A stretch of 64,000 nucleotides of DNA, from the NCBI GenBank assembly GCA_945875845.1, contig CAMCMB010000019.1, positions 25,635-89,634 on the forward strand, in the 5' to 3' direction. Positions 7,885 through 16,337 of this stretch are shown one piece after another. The DNA comes from Pirellula staleyi DSM 6068. Lineage in GTDB: Bacteria > Planctomycetota > Planctomycetia > Pirellulales > Pirellulaceae. The notes under the pieces were generated by a model. That model saw only the letters and a program-made list of their open reading frames with translations. It was not told the DNA's origin and searched no databases. How positions within the stretch are numbered: the stretch's first letter is position 1; the number at the start of each line of letters is the position of its first letter. The translations under genes and the position numbers were made by a program.

Positions 7885-9321
7885 CTACTCGATTTTGTAG
7901 CGACGCATCTTTTGTCGGAGCGTTGAGCGATGGATTCCAAGTTGAGCGGCGATCGCGGCGCGATTTCCTTGGAACTCGAATAGCATTCCGCGTAGAAGCG
8001 AAGGTTCAACAGACGAAAGGAAGTCTTCGTACATTGTGCCGAAGAAATCCTCATCGTTGCCGACACTCACTCGCCGACCGGAATTTTCCAGTCTTTGCAA
8101 ATGTTCCCGGATCCAACGACGCACTTCTTCCGCGAGGGCAGAATGGTCGTCCATTTCCATGGTCGTAGTGGATTGGGCAACGCGGATCAAATCATCGACT
8201 CCAATGCGATGATTTTTCGCGACTACCAATGCGTGGTCGATAGCGATTTGCAATTCGCGAAGATTACCCGCCCAAGGTTGGTTGGTAAGCCATGTTTCCG
8301 CTTCCGGCGTGAAATGCACATTGCTTGGTTCGACTCGGCTTCGTAACAAGGAGTAAGCGAGCGGGAGAATATCGCTTGGGCGTTCCGATAATGGTGGTAC
8401 TTCGATTGAGAGCACACTCAACTGTTGTTGTAGTTCCTCCAGGAAATCGCCTTCCTCGACGGCCGTCAGCAAGTTCCGAGTGGTGGAAGCCATGATGCGA
8501 GCCTCGCATCGCCGAGGGGTTGAGTCCCCGAGTGGCAAGTACGTTTTTTGTTCGAGTACTCGCAGCAATTGAGCCTGCAGTGACTTCGTCAAATCGGAAA
8601 CCTCGTCGATGAATAACACGCCACGGCCCACGAGTTCGAATGCACCGGACTTATCGGTTCGTTGGCTGCTGGTTTGCCCGAGAGAACTGCCCAGCAACTC
8701 GATAGCCAGAGCGATTGGAGGAATCGATAACGGCGAAAAAGTAAGAAAAGGTGCCTCGCTACGACGGCTATGTTTGTGGATCGCAGAGGCAATCGATTCC
8801 TTGCCCGTTCCGCTCGGGCCGTGTATCAGTACGGGCACATCGCACTTCGCCGCCATCGCGATCTGCTTGTAAACCTGCTGCATGGCAGGGGACGAGCCAA
8901 GGAGCGTATCATAATGCCAAGGCTCGATGGGATATGTCGACGAAGGGAAATGGTCCCGCGTGGCGAGTGCTTTGGTGAGCGCCTTGAGAACATCCGTCAA
9001 ATCAAAGGGCTTCGTCAAGTACTCAAAGATGTCGAATTCCATAGCCTGGATCGCGCTGGAAAGGTCGCCGAATGCAGTCATCATAATGATCGGGACGTCG
9101 GGCTGTCGTTTTTTGATTTCTGCCGTTGCTGCGAAGCCGTCCATGCCTGGCATTCGCATGTCCAGCATGACTGCATCCAGTTGAGTGGTGCTGTTCAGAA
9201 CCTTCAGTGCATCTTCTGCGTTTGCGAAAGTTGTCGCTCGGTAGCCGGCCTGATCGATGGCTTTTTTCAGTGCCCAGCAAATCGCTTGTTCATCATCGAT
9301 GATCCATATGTTTTTCTGCAT
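7885..9321 (-). CDS. NtrC-family response regulator lacking GAFTGA
   Basis: 478 residues: receiver domain (phospho-acceptor D54 in VMLDMRMPG, K104), AAA+ domain (about 138-365) and C-terminal Fis-type helix-turn-helix (GNRAAIAAQLGIHRSTLRQK). Walker A (GPSGTGKE, 168-175) and Walker B (LFIDE, 236-240) are intact. The loop that should carry GAFTGA, which contacts sigma-54 in this family, is replaced by LLGSSLGQTSSQR (209-221), and the region normally F-R-x-D-L-Y-Y-R-L reads FLEELQQQL (293-301), losing both conserved arginines. It may therefore act without sigma-54, as some GAFTGA-less relatives do, or only bind DNA. It is the last gene of the sppA-kinase-regulator operon, 3 bases after the kinase stop. 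Confidence 0.88.
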   Translation of the reverse strand: MQKNIWIIDDEQAICWALKKAIDQAGYRATTFANAEDALKVLNSTTQLDAVMLDMRMPGMDGFAATAEIKKRQPDVPIIMMTAFGDLSSAIQAMEFDIFEYLTKPFDLTDVLKALTKALATRDHFPSSTYPIEPWHYDTLLGSSPAMQQVYKQIAMAAKCDVPVLIHGPSGTGKESIASAIHKHSRRSEAPFLTFSPLSIPPIALAIELLGSSLGQTSSQRTDKSGAFELVGRGVLFIDEVSDLTKSLQAQLLRVLEQKTYLPLGDSTPRRCEARIMASTTRNLLTAVEEGDFLEELQQQLSVLSIEVPPLSERPSDILPLAYSLLRSRVEPSNVHFTPEAETWLTNQPWAGNLRELQIAIDHALVVAKNHRIGVDDLIRVAQSTTTMEMDDHSALAEEVRRWIREHLQRLENSGRRVSVGNDEDFFGTMYEDFLSSVEPSLLRGMLFEFQGNRAAIAAQLGIHRSTLRQKMRRYKIE

Positions 9322-9324
9322 TCG

Positions 9325-10803
9325 TTACTCCGGATGTTCAAGTCGAATTCGCAACACGAATTCCGTCCATTTGCCGTCACGACTCCAACGAATATTGCCT
9401 GACTGGCGCTGCGCGATTTGTTCGCTCATGGCTAGCCCAATGCCGACACCTTCTCGTTTGGTGGTTGCAAACGGTTCGAACATCGATTTTTCAATTTCGG
9501 CCGAGGGTCCGGGTCCATTATCTCGAATCGACCATTCCAGAAAAGATACGTCTTGATCCTGTACGCTTCGAGTGCGCAACTCAACGATACCGGCTGGGCC
9601 TGCGGCCTCGAAGGCGTTTAGGACCAAATTGATGAGCGCTCCTACCAAGGCATTTCCGTCTTTGACCGGCGTATCGTTGTGGAAGGCGGGAGTCGCTTGC
9701 GCATCGCTTGTCAAGCTCTCGACGCTAAAGGTGACGCGTTGATGCTCTGCGATGGGTTGAGTCAATTCCTGGACCGCAGCCACGATTTGGGAAATCGTCA
9801 TCGGCGAAGTGGTCGCGTTGGTGGTGCCCCCCTTGAGCGTCAGCAGACGCTGTATCGTTTCCTCTGCGAGCAGCATTTGTTTTTGCGCAATCCCGAGAGC
9901 TTCCTGCATTTTCGGTTCTGGATCGCAGGTTTGGATAGCCAGCCGAGCGCCGGTCAATCGATTTCTCAATTCATGAGCAAGTCCGCTCGCGATCAAATTG
10001 ATAAGACGCGAGCGTTCGTTTTGCGCGATTTTCGAATTGGACCGCAGCAACTGTTGACTCATCGAATTTACGGAGACGTACAACGAGTGAATGGCGTCCA
10101 TGGGGCCTGCGGGAATAATCGTCTCGAAGGAACCGTCAGCGATCCGCTGCACATGTTTTTCCAGACGTTCGATTCGACGGCCGATACGACTGGCTACGAA
10201 CGTCGCAACCAGCGCGACTGCGATCGAGGAGCAAAGTCCGGTTAGGAGCGGCAGTACGAACGCTTGAATCGTTGCTCGGTTGGAGTTGTCCGCAGACTCG
10301 AGCAAGATCAAGTATCTGTCGTACGAAAGGTTCGAGGGGCTCGATGTTAGCCGAAAGGCCGTCGCGTTCCAAGCACTTCTCGTTTCAGTGACAATTGTAT
10401 CGTAGAACGGTTCGATGGATGAACGGGCTCGCAGGCAAAGACGGCCTATTGCTTCTTGTCTTACTGCAGTGGGGAAATCGATCGACGTCGACTCGACTCG
10501 CGTTGCAAATGCGGTTGCGGACGATTGGGGTCCGGCACCCGCAATGATCGCTAGCTTGAGATTCGAAAGCTCTTGGATTTGATTTAAAACACTTGACGTT
10601 AACGGATAGGTAGCGTTGACGCACAGTTTGCCGGTAGATGTCAGACGTTCTATCGTGGCCCGCTGAGCGGAGCGGTCGGCAAACCATTTGGAAAGGAATG
10701 TCACTCCCAATGCTGTCACAGAAACAGCGAGCAGCATTGGGAGCAAGAATTGAACACGAAGCGATACCGTCACGGAACTGCGTAGTTTCTTGTTAGCGTA
10801 CAC
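9325..10803 (-). CDS. Membrane sensor histidine kinase
   Basis: 492-residue kinase, the evident partner of the adjacent NtrC-like regulator. It has a first transmembrane helix (about 18-37), a periplasmic sensor region of some 140 residues, a second helix (about 183-205), a HAMP-like linker, and the kinase core. H277 in GLAHELRN is the phosphorylation site; the Pro usual five residues after the His-Glu pair is Arg here (HELRNRLTG). N-box (GALINLVLNAFEA), G1 (IRDNGPGP) and G2 (GVGIGLAM) are present, so it should autophosphorylate. The ligand is unknown. The gene starts inside the end of sppA (11-base overlap), which suggests that it reports on envelope state; that last point is inference. Confidence 0.9.
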   Translation of the reverse strand: MYANKKLRSSVTVSLRVQFLLPMLLAVSVTALGVTFLSKWFADRSAQRATIERLTSTGKLCVNATYPLTSSVLNQIQELSNLKLAIIAGAGPQSSATAFATRVESTSIDFPTAVRQEAIGRLCLRARSSIEPFYDTIVTETRSAWNATAFRLTSSPSNLSYDRYLILLESADNSNRATIQAFVLPLLTGLCSSIAVALVATFVASRIGRRIERLEKHVQRIADGSFETIIPAGPMDAIHSLYVSVNSMSQQLLRSNSKIAQNERSRLINLIASGLAHELRNRLTGARLAIQTCDPEPKMQEALGIAQKQMLLAEETIQRLLTLKGGTTNATTSPMTISQIVAAVQELTQPIAEHQRVTFSVESLTSDAQATPAFHNDTPVKDGNALVGALINLVLNAFEAAGPAGIVELRTRSVQDQDVSFLEWSIRDNGPGPSAEIEKSMFEPFATTKREGVGIGLAMSEQIAQRQSGNIRWSRDGKWTEFVLRIRLEHPE

Positions 10804-12769
10804 GCAATTCTTGTGGCATCAACGCCCAGATGTCGGGCCTGCCAGGCGACGTTTTCAAGGCCGAGTTGAGCAGAGCTCGGGTTGTATCCAATCGAAATCC
10901 GCGTTGGGCCAAAACGCCCAACAGATTCTGTTCTAGCGTCTTCAAAACACCGACGTGTTCGGCTGCAATATCGTTGTTGGCGGACTCATCAAGCAATCGA
11001 AATAGATCGAATCCCGTTGGCGCATCGGGCCGGGAGATCACTTTGTACTTTTCCACGTTGGCTTTCTTCGCAACGGCGGCGATGCAATCGTCCACACCGC
11101 CGATTTCGTCGATAAGTCCATGCGTTTTGGCTTGTTCGCCGGACCAAACGCGTCCGCCCGCCAATGTTTTGAGTTTTTCGGAGGGAATATTGCGAGACTG
11201 GCTAGCGAGCGCGATAAACCGCTCGTAGACGTCGTCAATAAAGCGTTGCAAGTTTGCGACCTCAGACTCCGACCATGCTCGATCGATCGCATTGGAGGCC
11301 GCCGATTCATCCAGCAAAACCGATTCGACATGGACTCCAACTCTTCTCAACAATGAACCGATACTTAGCTTCAGAGAAAAAACACCGATAGAACCAGTGA
11401 TCGTAGCTCTCTCTGCATAAATAGGTTGACCAATACAGGTCACCCAATATCCGCCAGAAGCCGCAACTTCTCCCATCGAGAAGACGACCGGCTTTTTACG
11501 AGCGAGTTCATCCAGTGCTTGCCGAATGGCTTCGCTCGCGGTGGCGCTACCGCCGGGCGAGTTGACTCGAACGACCACCCCTTTAATGCGTTCGTCTTGA
11601 ATGAGTTCATCGATGGTCTTAACCATGGGGCCTGCTACAATTTCGCCGGGTGACGTTTCTTTTCCGTCGACGATTGCACCGCTCAAATGAAGCACGGCAA
11701 TCGAATCGTCCTTCGTTCGAGCGACCTCCTTGGGGCCAGCCATTGCTTTGCTCATAATCTCGAAAAGAGACAATTCGCGTTTCGGCTTGGCTTTGGGGAT
11801 CGTCCACTCGAATTCTTTGCCGATGGAGTCTTGGATGGTCCTTTTCATGCTGCCGTACGGAGCTAGCTTGGTAACCAAGCCGGCAGCCAAGGCTTCTGCA
11901 GGGAGCAACATGCGCTTCTTTTGCAACTCGCGAACGGCTGCCGTTGTTAGGCCTCGCCCTTTGGTAATTCGAGACACTTGGGCTTTGTTGATTGAGTCCA
12001 GCATGGCAACGTAGTGGCTTTTGAGGTGTTCGCTCATTGTAGTGTTGGTGTAAGGCTCTACAGCACCCTTAAAATCGCCGGCTCGAACAACCGAGGCCTT
12101 GACACCCACCAGGTCCATGACTTCGCGGTAAAACATCGTGTCGAGCGAGGAGGATGGCATGTCGACGCCACCGAAATCCGCCATGATGATATCATCGCAG
12201 CAAGCGGCGATGGCGAGGTGTGCGTTGCTGGCGTTTTCCAACCAAGCAATCGTTTTTTTGCCTTTGGCTTTCAGTTTTTCAATTCTACGAGAGAGTTCAT
12301 CCAGTTGAGCCGAGTTCATTTCGATCGCGGTATCGGATAGGTCAAACAGAACATAGGCCAGATTTTCCTCGTCCCCCATCTCTTGCAGGTAATCGCAAAG
12401 TCGAAAGAACGACTTGCTTTTGCCGACGCCACCGCCAAGCAGTAGAGCGGTCGGGTCAAGAGATGGCGGTTGCACGAAGTCCTCGTAGGAACCGCTCAAG
12501 GCGATTGCGCGAAGTTGTTTTTTGGGCGGTGCTTTTTCTTTGAAGGTTTTGGGTTTGTCCGATTTTTTTTCCGGTGCGACGGATTCGGATTTGATTTCGG
12601 GTGCGGCGACCACGTTTTGAAGCGGCGGGGTCGTTTCACCCGGCTTGGGATCTTGAGCCGGTGATGGGGCTCCAAGCTGAGCAAAAGCTGAGCCTAAAAA
12701 AGGTAAGTTGCCCAGAAGCAACACGGCGACGAGCGAGAAAAAGATTCTGGGGAAGAGATGGATCAGCAT
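10793..12769 (-). CDS. sppA: Signal peptide peptidase SppA, 67K type
   Basis: Serine protease of family S49 that degrades cleaved signal peptides and other membrane-released fragments on the outer face of the inner membrane. 658 residues, with an N-terminal hydrophobic anchor or signal (about 5-30), a Pro/Lys-rich linker (35-85) and two tandem SppA domains. The catalytic dyad of the long form is seen: Lys234 in AGDFKGAVEPY in the first domain and Ser438 in GEVAASGGYW in the second, with NSPGGSA and ATITGSIGV motifs around it. First gene of a three-gene minus-strand operon with a histidine kinase and an NtrC-like regulator. Confidence 0.92.
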   Translation of the reverse strand: MLIHLFPRIFFSLVAVLLLGNLPFLGSAFAQLGAPSPAQDPKPGETTPPLQNVVAAPEIKSESVAPEKKSDKPKTFKEKAPPKKQLRAIALSGSYEDFVQPPSLDPTALLLGGGVGKSKSFFRLCDYLQEMGDEENLAYVLFDLSDTAIEMNSAQLDELSRRIEKLKAKGKKTIAWLENASNAHLAIAACCDDIIMADFGGVDMPSSSLDTMFYREVMDLVGVKASVVRAGDFKGAVEPYTNTTMSEHLKSHYVAMLDSINKAQVSRITKGRGLTTAAVRELQKKRMLLPAEALAAGLVTKLAPYGSMKRTIQDSIGKEFEWTIPKAKPKRELSLFEIMSKAMAGPKEVARTKDDSIAVLHLSGAIVDGKETSPGEIVAGPMVKTIDELIQDERIKGVVVRVNSPGGSATASEAIRQALDELARKKPVVFSMGEVAASGGYWVTCIGQPIYAERATITGSIGVFSLKLSIGSLLRRVGVHVESVLLDESAASNAIDRAWSESEVANLQRFIDDVYERFIALASQSRNIPSEKLKTLAGGRVWSGEQAKTHGLIDEIGGVDDCIAAVAKKANVEKYKVISRPDAPTGFDLFRLLDESANNDIAAEHVGVLKTLEQNLLGVLAQRGFRLDTTRALLNSALKTSPGRPDIWALMPQELRVR

Positions 12770-12826
12770 GGAAACTCCGATGGGGCTTTTCTTCTGTTTG
12801 GAAATGGGTAGTTTATTCTATTCGAC

Positions 12827-12855
12827 TCACCGGACGGCTTGCGCCGTTCCGCTAC
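12827..12855. repeat. CCGGACAGC-type hairpin repeat, copy 2
   Basis: TCACCGGACGGC TTGC GCCGTTCCGCTA. Compared with copy 1 the stem pair A-T is replaced by G-C on both arms, so pairing is kept. Confidence 0.75.
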
Positions 12856-12900
12856 AATAATTTCGAGTACAATTGGTTTTGGTGAAAATCAAAGGCGTAG

Positions 12901-12990
12901 ATCATGAGTCGGGCTAAGATCATGAGTCGGGCTAAGATCATAAGTCGGGCTAAACAGTACGCTAAACAGTACGCTAAACAGTACGCTAAC
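12901..12990. repeat. Two adjoining tandem repeats (18 bp x3, 12 bp x3)
   Basis: Three 18-bp units (ATCATGAGTCGGGCTAAG, third with two changes) at 12901, 12919 and 12937 run straight into three 12-bp units (CAGTACGCTAAA) at 12955, 12967 and 12979. Together with copy 2 of the MITE-like repeat they fill the 453-bp gap before cmk. No reading frame of note runs through it. Confidence 0.9.
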
Positions 12991-13020
12991 GTTTTGCGGT
13001 TGATTAGCCGAAGGGCCTTA

Positions 13021-13156
13021 GCGGGCTGTTGATTTAGTGAAGTCGTTATTGGTGTGAAGTCGTTATTGGTTAAGGGCGGTAGGACGGACTTCCAAGTCCG
13101 TCGATGGGGAATTCGACGGACTAGGAAGTCCGTCCTACTTTTAAATCAACAGCCCG
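13021..13156. repeat. MITE-like palindromic repeat, copy 2
   Basis: Bounded by terminal inverted repeats GGGCTGTTGATTTA (13023-13036) and TAAATCAACAGCCC (13142-13155). Inner arms GACGGACTTCCAAGTCCGTC and GACGGACTAGGAAGTCCGTC form the second palindrome. Orientation is opposite to copies 3-5. It carries an internal direct duplication of GTGAAGTCGTTATTGGT (about 13036-13070), making it 16-20 bp longer than the others. Confidence 0.88.
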
Positions 13157-13222
13157 AAAGCCCAGGGTTTTCGGCCCATGTTAGGATTCGGTCGTCTTGT
13201 ATTCTAGTTTAGGGGTAAAGGT

Positions 13223-13933
13223 TTGATAGTAACGATCGACGGGCCTGCCGGATCAGGGAAAAGCTCGGTGGCCAAACGACTTGCGAGTGAAATCGGGTTC
13301 CGTTTTCTCGATACAGGTGCCATGTATCGTTGTGTCACGCTCGCCTGTCTTCGCAAAAAAATGGATTTGGGTCAGCTTCAAGACGTCGCGAATCTAGCTC
13401 GTCAGGTTCATATTGAGATTTTCGAGGACCATGTCGTTTTGGATGGCGAAGACGTTTCCGACGCGATTCGTACTCCAACGGTAACCACGTCGATTCGGGC
13501 GATCGCCGATAATGTTGCTGTTCGCGAATGCATGGTTGCGGCTCAACGACGTTGGGCGGCCGGTCGCGATGCCGTTACCGAAGGGCGCGATCAAGGGACG
13601 ATAGCGTTCCCCGATGCGGAATGCAAGATATTCTTGACCGCTACTCCGGAGGAGCGAGCTCGGCGGAGGGTATCCCAACTTCTCGAATTGGGTGTGAACG
13701 TTAGCTACGAAGAAGTCTTGGAAATGCAGAATCAGCGAGATCATCAAGACACTCAACGCGAATCTGGAGGGCTCAAACCAGCCACGGATTCGATTATGGT
13801 TTGGACTGACGGAATGACCGAGGACGAAGTACTGCGAAATTTGGTTGCGATCGTAGAAAGCAAACGTCCACCTGAAATGAAACCGACGGCAACGCATTCA
13901 CTGCAGCACAAACCTTACTTGACTCCAAACTGA
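13223..13933 (+). CDS. cmk: Cytidylate kinase
   Basis: Phosphorylates CMP and dCMP with ATP, in the cytoplasm. P-loop GPAGSGKSS at residues 7-15, then FLDTGAMYR in the substrate site, GRDQGT and the lid ATPEERARRR; all are diagnostic for CMP kinase. The start is TTG 13223, preceded by AGGGGTAAAGG; no ATG is available before the P-loop. 236 residues, with a short C-terminal tail (after about 215) beyond the usual end. The stop codon shares a base with the start of plsC (TGATG), the common planctomycete and general bacterial arrangement of translational coupling. Confidence 0.95.
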   Translation: MIVTIDGPAGSGKSSVAKRLASEIGFRFLDTGAMYRCVTLACLRKKMDLGQLQDVANLARQVHIEIFEDHVVLDGEDVSDAIRTPTVTTSIRAIADNVAVRECMVAAQRRWAAGRDAVTEGRDQGTIAFPDAECKIFLTATPEERARRRVSQLLELGVNVSYEEVLEMQNQRDHQDTQRESGGLKPATDSIMVWTDGMTEDEVLRNLVAIVESKRPPEMKPTATHSLQHKPYLTPN

Positions 13934-14613
13934 TGACGAGCAAGTCTGTCGGCGCAGGATCTATTGTCACCGAAGCGAGAGTCGTCGGTCGCCGAATGTT
14001 CTATCGATGCATGCGGTTGATTTGTCGTATGATCGCAGTGGTTGCGTTTGGTCTGCGAACGGAGGGGAGACATCATTTGAATTTTGAAGGTGGTGGGATG
14101 TTGCTCTCGACGCATCAATCGCTTATGGACCCAGTGTTGGTTGGGATCGTGTCGAACAGGAGATTGAATTATTTGGCTCGCAAGACACTGTTCAAGAATC
14201 CCGCGTTTGCTCTATTGATACGCTTGCTCGACGCGATCGAAATCGATCGAGAGCGAGGGGGATTGGCGGGTCTCCGCGAGATGCTCAAGCGGCTTCAAGG
14301 CGGCGAGTGGGTGCTGATGTTTCCCGAGGGAACACGCACCTCGGATGGCGAAGTTGCTGAGATCAAGCCAGGCTTTATTCCAGTTGCAAGACGCTCACAA
14401 GTTCCGATCGTTCCCATTGCCATTGTGGGCGCTTATGACTGCTTGCCCAAAGGTGAAAAGCTTCCGACGAGGAAGCCCATTGCGGTTGTGGTCGGTGAGC
14501 CGATGCTTGCAGATACATACATGTCCATGACTGATACTGCGTTGCTGGAAGAGCTAAACCAACGACTTCGGAAACTTCATGCACGAGGTCGCGAATTGGT
14601 GCCCGCGAAGTGA
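13933..14613 (+). CDS. plsC: 1-acyl-glycerol-3-phosphate acyltransferase
   Basis: Adds the second acyl chain to make phosphatidic acid, at the inner membrane. 226 residues. The acyltransferase motifs are H61-QSLM-D66, RETLF-like binding segment ARKTLFKNPAFA, FPEGTRTSDG (130-139) and PIVPIAIVGAYD. A hydrophobic N-terminal segment (about 25-42) fits membrane association. Overlaps cmk by one base. The family includes related lysophospholipid acyltransferases, so the exact acyl acceptor is inferred. Confidence 0.9.
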   Translation: MTSKSVGAGSIVTEARVVGRRMFYRCMRLICRMIAVVAFGLRTEGRHHLNFEGGGMLLSTHQSLMDPVLVGIVSNRRLNYLARKTLFKNPAFALLIRLLDAIEIDRERGGLAGLREMLKRLQGGEWVLMFPEGTRTSDGEVAEIKPGFIPVARRSQVPIVPIAIVGAYDCLPKGEKLPTRKPIAVVVGEPMLADTYMSMTDTALLEELNQRLRKLHARGRELVPAK

Positions 14614-14710
14614 CCTACAGATCTCGCAACCGCAATTGCTGAAGTTGGTTGCGAACAGAGAAGTTGAATGCGAACAGAATCATGTACCGAGCCGCGAAGC
14701 AGGCTGTTTT

Positions 14711-14737
14711 TGCCCCTCCATGACCTTGTGTCATGAG
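14711..14737. repeat. CTTGY-loop hairpin, isolated copy
   Basis: CATGAC CTTGT GTCATG hairpin (14719-14735) with flanks TGCCCCTC and AGAAGCAAAGTCTGGT. The same flanks recur, reversed, at 54500-54560, where four hairpins with the same loop but different stems are found. It lies between plsC and the convergent DUF1015 gene. Confidence 0.7.
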
Positions 14738-14808
14738 AAGCAAAGTCTGGTAGGCTAGAACCAATGGCCGTCAGGCGGGTTATAGCCCCCTTTATGCCAG
14801 GGGGTAAA

Positions 14809-16125
14809 CTATGCCAGGGGGTGAACGACCAAGCCCGAGACGAGCTTGGGATAGAAGTACGTGCTTTTGGCAGGCATGCGTTCTTGGTGGAGCGATACGG
14901 TTCGAATGTGCTCGATTGTGGCGGGCATCACCATGGCAGCCAGCGGGTAATCCAAGTTTCCTTCCAATTGGCCATTGAGACCATCGATAACTTCTTGGAC
15001 CAAGTGCACATAGGTGGGCTTCGGTATGTCTTTTAGACCGAGAAGATCTTCAAAAACGAGGCGATGCAAAACGGCGACGCCGAGGCTTTGCCAATCCGCG
15101 GAGTGCTCAGCCGAGATGGCAGCCATACGATCTGCGGCTGCTTGTTTCGCAGAAATCCTCGTCCATTCGTTCGACGCTTTGGAGTAGATGGCCAATATCA
15201 ACTGCTCGTCAAGTCGGTCCATTTCCGCCCAAACGGCACCCGCGTTTTCAGGCCCTGTTCCCACCAGTTCGCAATCAAAGTAGGGCGAGAGTTTCTCGTG
15301 GAGTTGACTAGTTGTCATCGCTGGAACTCCGGATAACAATCGATGCGTTGGCAAAACGACGAGGCCTGGATCGCTCATGCTAACAAGCATCGTCAGAACA
15401 TAGTTTGCTGGATGCGAGTCCGGGAGCGGCGATTGGGCGTTGAGTTCGTCCCGATAGTTGCAAGCGGTTTCGTAACGATGATGACCGTCGGCAACGAACA
15501 TATCCTTCTGGTCGATGAAAGCCATTACCTGCTGAATCGTTTTGACATCGCTAACAGGCCACATGCGGTGAACGACCCCTAAGTGATCCGTCGCTTCCAG
15601 GCCATGCACGCCAGCGATCTTGGCTTCGAGTATTTCTTGAATCGCGTTTTCTGAATCTGGATACAAACCGAAGATTTGCGACAAGTTGGCTTGGGTGGCA
15701 CGCGTTAACCGCAAGCGATCGTATTTGGCTTTGGCGTGCGTTTCTTCGTGAGGATAAATGTTCCCTTCGCCGAACCGTTGAAGCCGAACACGGGCCATAA
15801 AGCCGCGTCGCGTTCGTTTGACGCCTGCGATCTCAAATTCTTGGTGGTAGACGTAAAGCGAGGGATCGGGTTCGGTCTGAAAAATCCCTTCGTTCCTCCA
15901 CGAGCGATAGATTCTGGCTGCTCGCTCGTAGAGGGTGTTTTCGTCGAGATCTTCCTTTTCGCGTCGATTCAGCTCGAGTCTTAGGAAATTGAAGGGTGAT
16001 AGGCTATAGAGGTGGTCCTGAAGCTGTGAATCGACTACGTCATATGGGGGGGCGATGCAATTCGATAGCGAGCCCACCTGCGCCAAATTGTAGCGAAGTC
16101 CGCGAAAGGCTTGGATTTTTGGCAT
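14809..16125 (-). CDS. DUF1015 family protein
   Basis: 438 residues matching the DUF1015 family throughout: N-terminal FRGLRYN...IAPPYDVV, central GNIYPHEETHAKAKYDRLRL and the ADGHHRYETA motif near residue 218. The family is cytoplasmic and of unsettled function; the conserved His/Asp/Arg residues in ADGHHR suggest catalysis or nucleotide binding. No signal peptide. The C-terminus (LVSGLVVHPLA) overlaps a small direct duplication (ATGCCAGGGGGT, 14794 and 14811), so the last residues may vary. Stands alone between plsC and tRNA-Gln. Confidence 0.85.
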   Translation of the reverse strand: MPKIQAFRGLRYNLAQVGSLSNCIAPPYDVVDSQLQDHLYSLSPFNFLRLELNRREKEDLDENTLYERAARIYRSWRNEGIFQTEPDPSLYVYHQEFEIAGVKRTRRGFMARVRLQRFGEGNIYPHEETHAKAKYDRLRLTRATQANLSQIFGLYPDSENAIQEILEAKIAGVHGLEATDHLGVVHRMWPVSDVKTIQQVMAFIDQKDMFVADGHHRYETACNYRDELNAQSPLPDSHPANYVLTMLVSMSDPGLVVLPTHRLLSGVPAMTTSQLHEKLSPYFDCELVGTGPENAGAVWAEMDRLDEQLILAIYSKASNEWTRISAKQAAADRMAAISAEHSADWQSLGVAVLHRLVFEDLLGLKDIPKPTYVHLVQEVIDGLNGQLEGNLDYPLAAMVMPATIEHIRTVSLHQERMPAKSTYFYPKLVSGLVVHPLA

Positions 16126-16143
16126 GGTTGGGTGGATCGTGTG

Positions 16144-16173
16144 AATAAAAAAAGCCCGGTCAGGACCGGGCTT
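16144..16173 (-). terminator. Rho-independent terminator after tRNA-Gln
   Basis: On the minus strand AAGCCCGGTC pairs with GACCGGGCTT (10 bp, 2-base loop), followed by TTTTTTTATT. It lies 16 bases past the 3' end of tRNA-Gln and just before the DUF1015 start codon. Confidence 0.9.
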
Positions 16174-16188
16174 GTGAAGGTTGAAAAG

Positions 16189-16260
16189 CTACCCCGCTAG
16201 GACTCGAACCTAGGATAAGTGAACCAAAATCACTTGTGTTGCCAATTACACCACGGGGCA
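16189..16260 (-). tRNA. tRNA-Gln(TTG)
   Basis: 72-base cloverleaf on the minus strand: acceptor TGCCCCG / CGGGGTA, D arm, anticodon stem AGTGA/TCACT around TTTTGGT giving anticodon TTG, and T arm CCTAG-GTTCGAGT-CCTAG. Discriminator base G, as expected for glutamine. CCA is not encoded. Confidence 0.95.
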
Positions 16261-16337
16261 GTGTTTCGTCGAATGAAAACGGGTTTTCCCGCCTAGATGT
16301 CGAAGTGTATACACTCTTTAGAACCTTGACAACCCAA

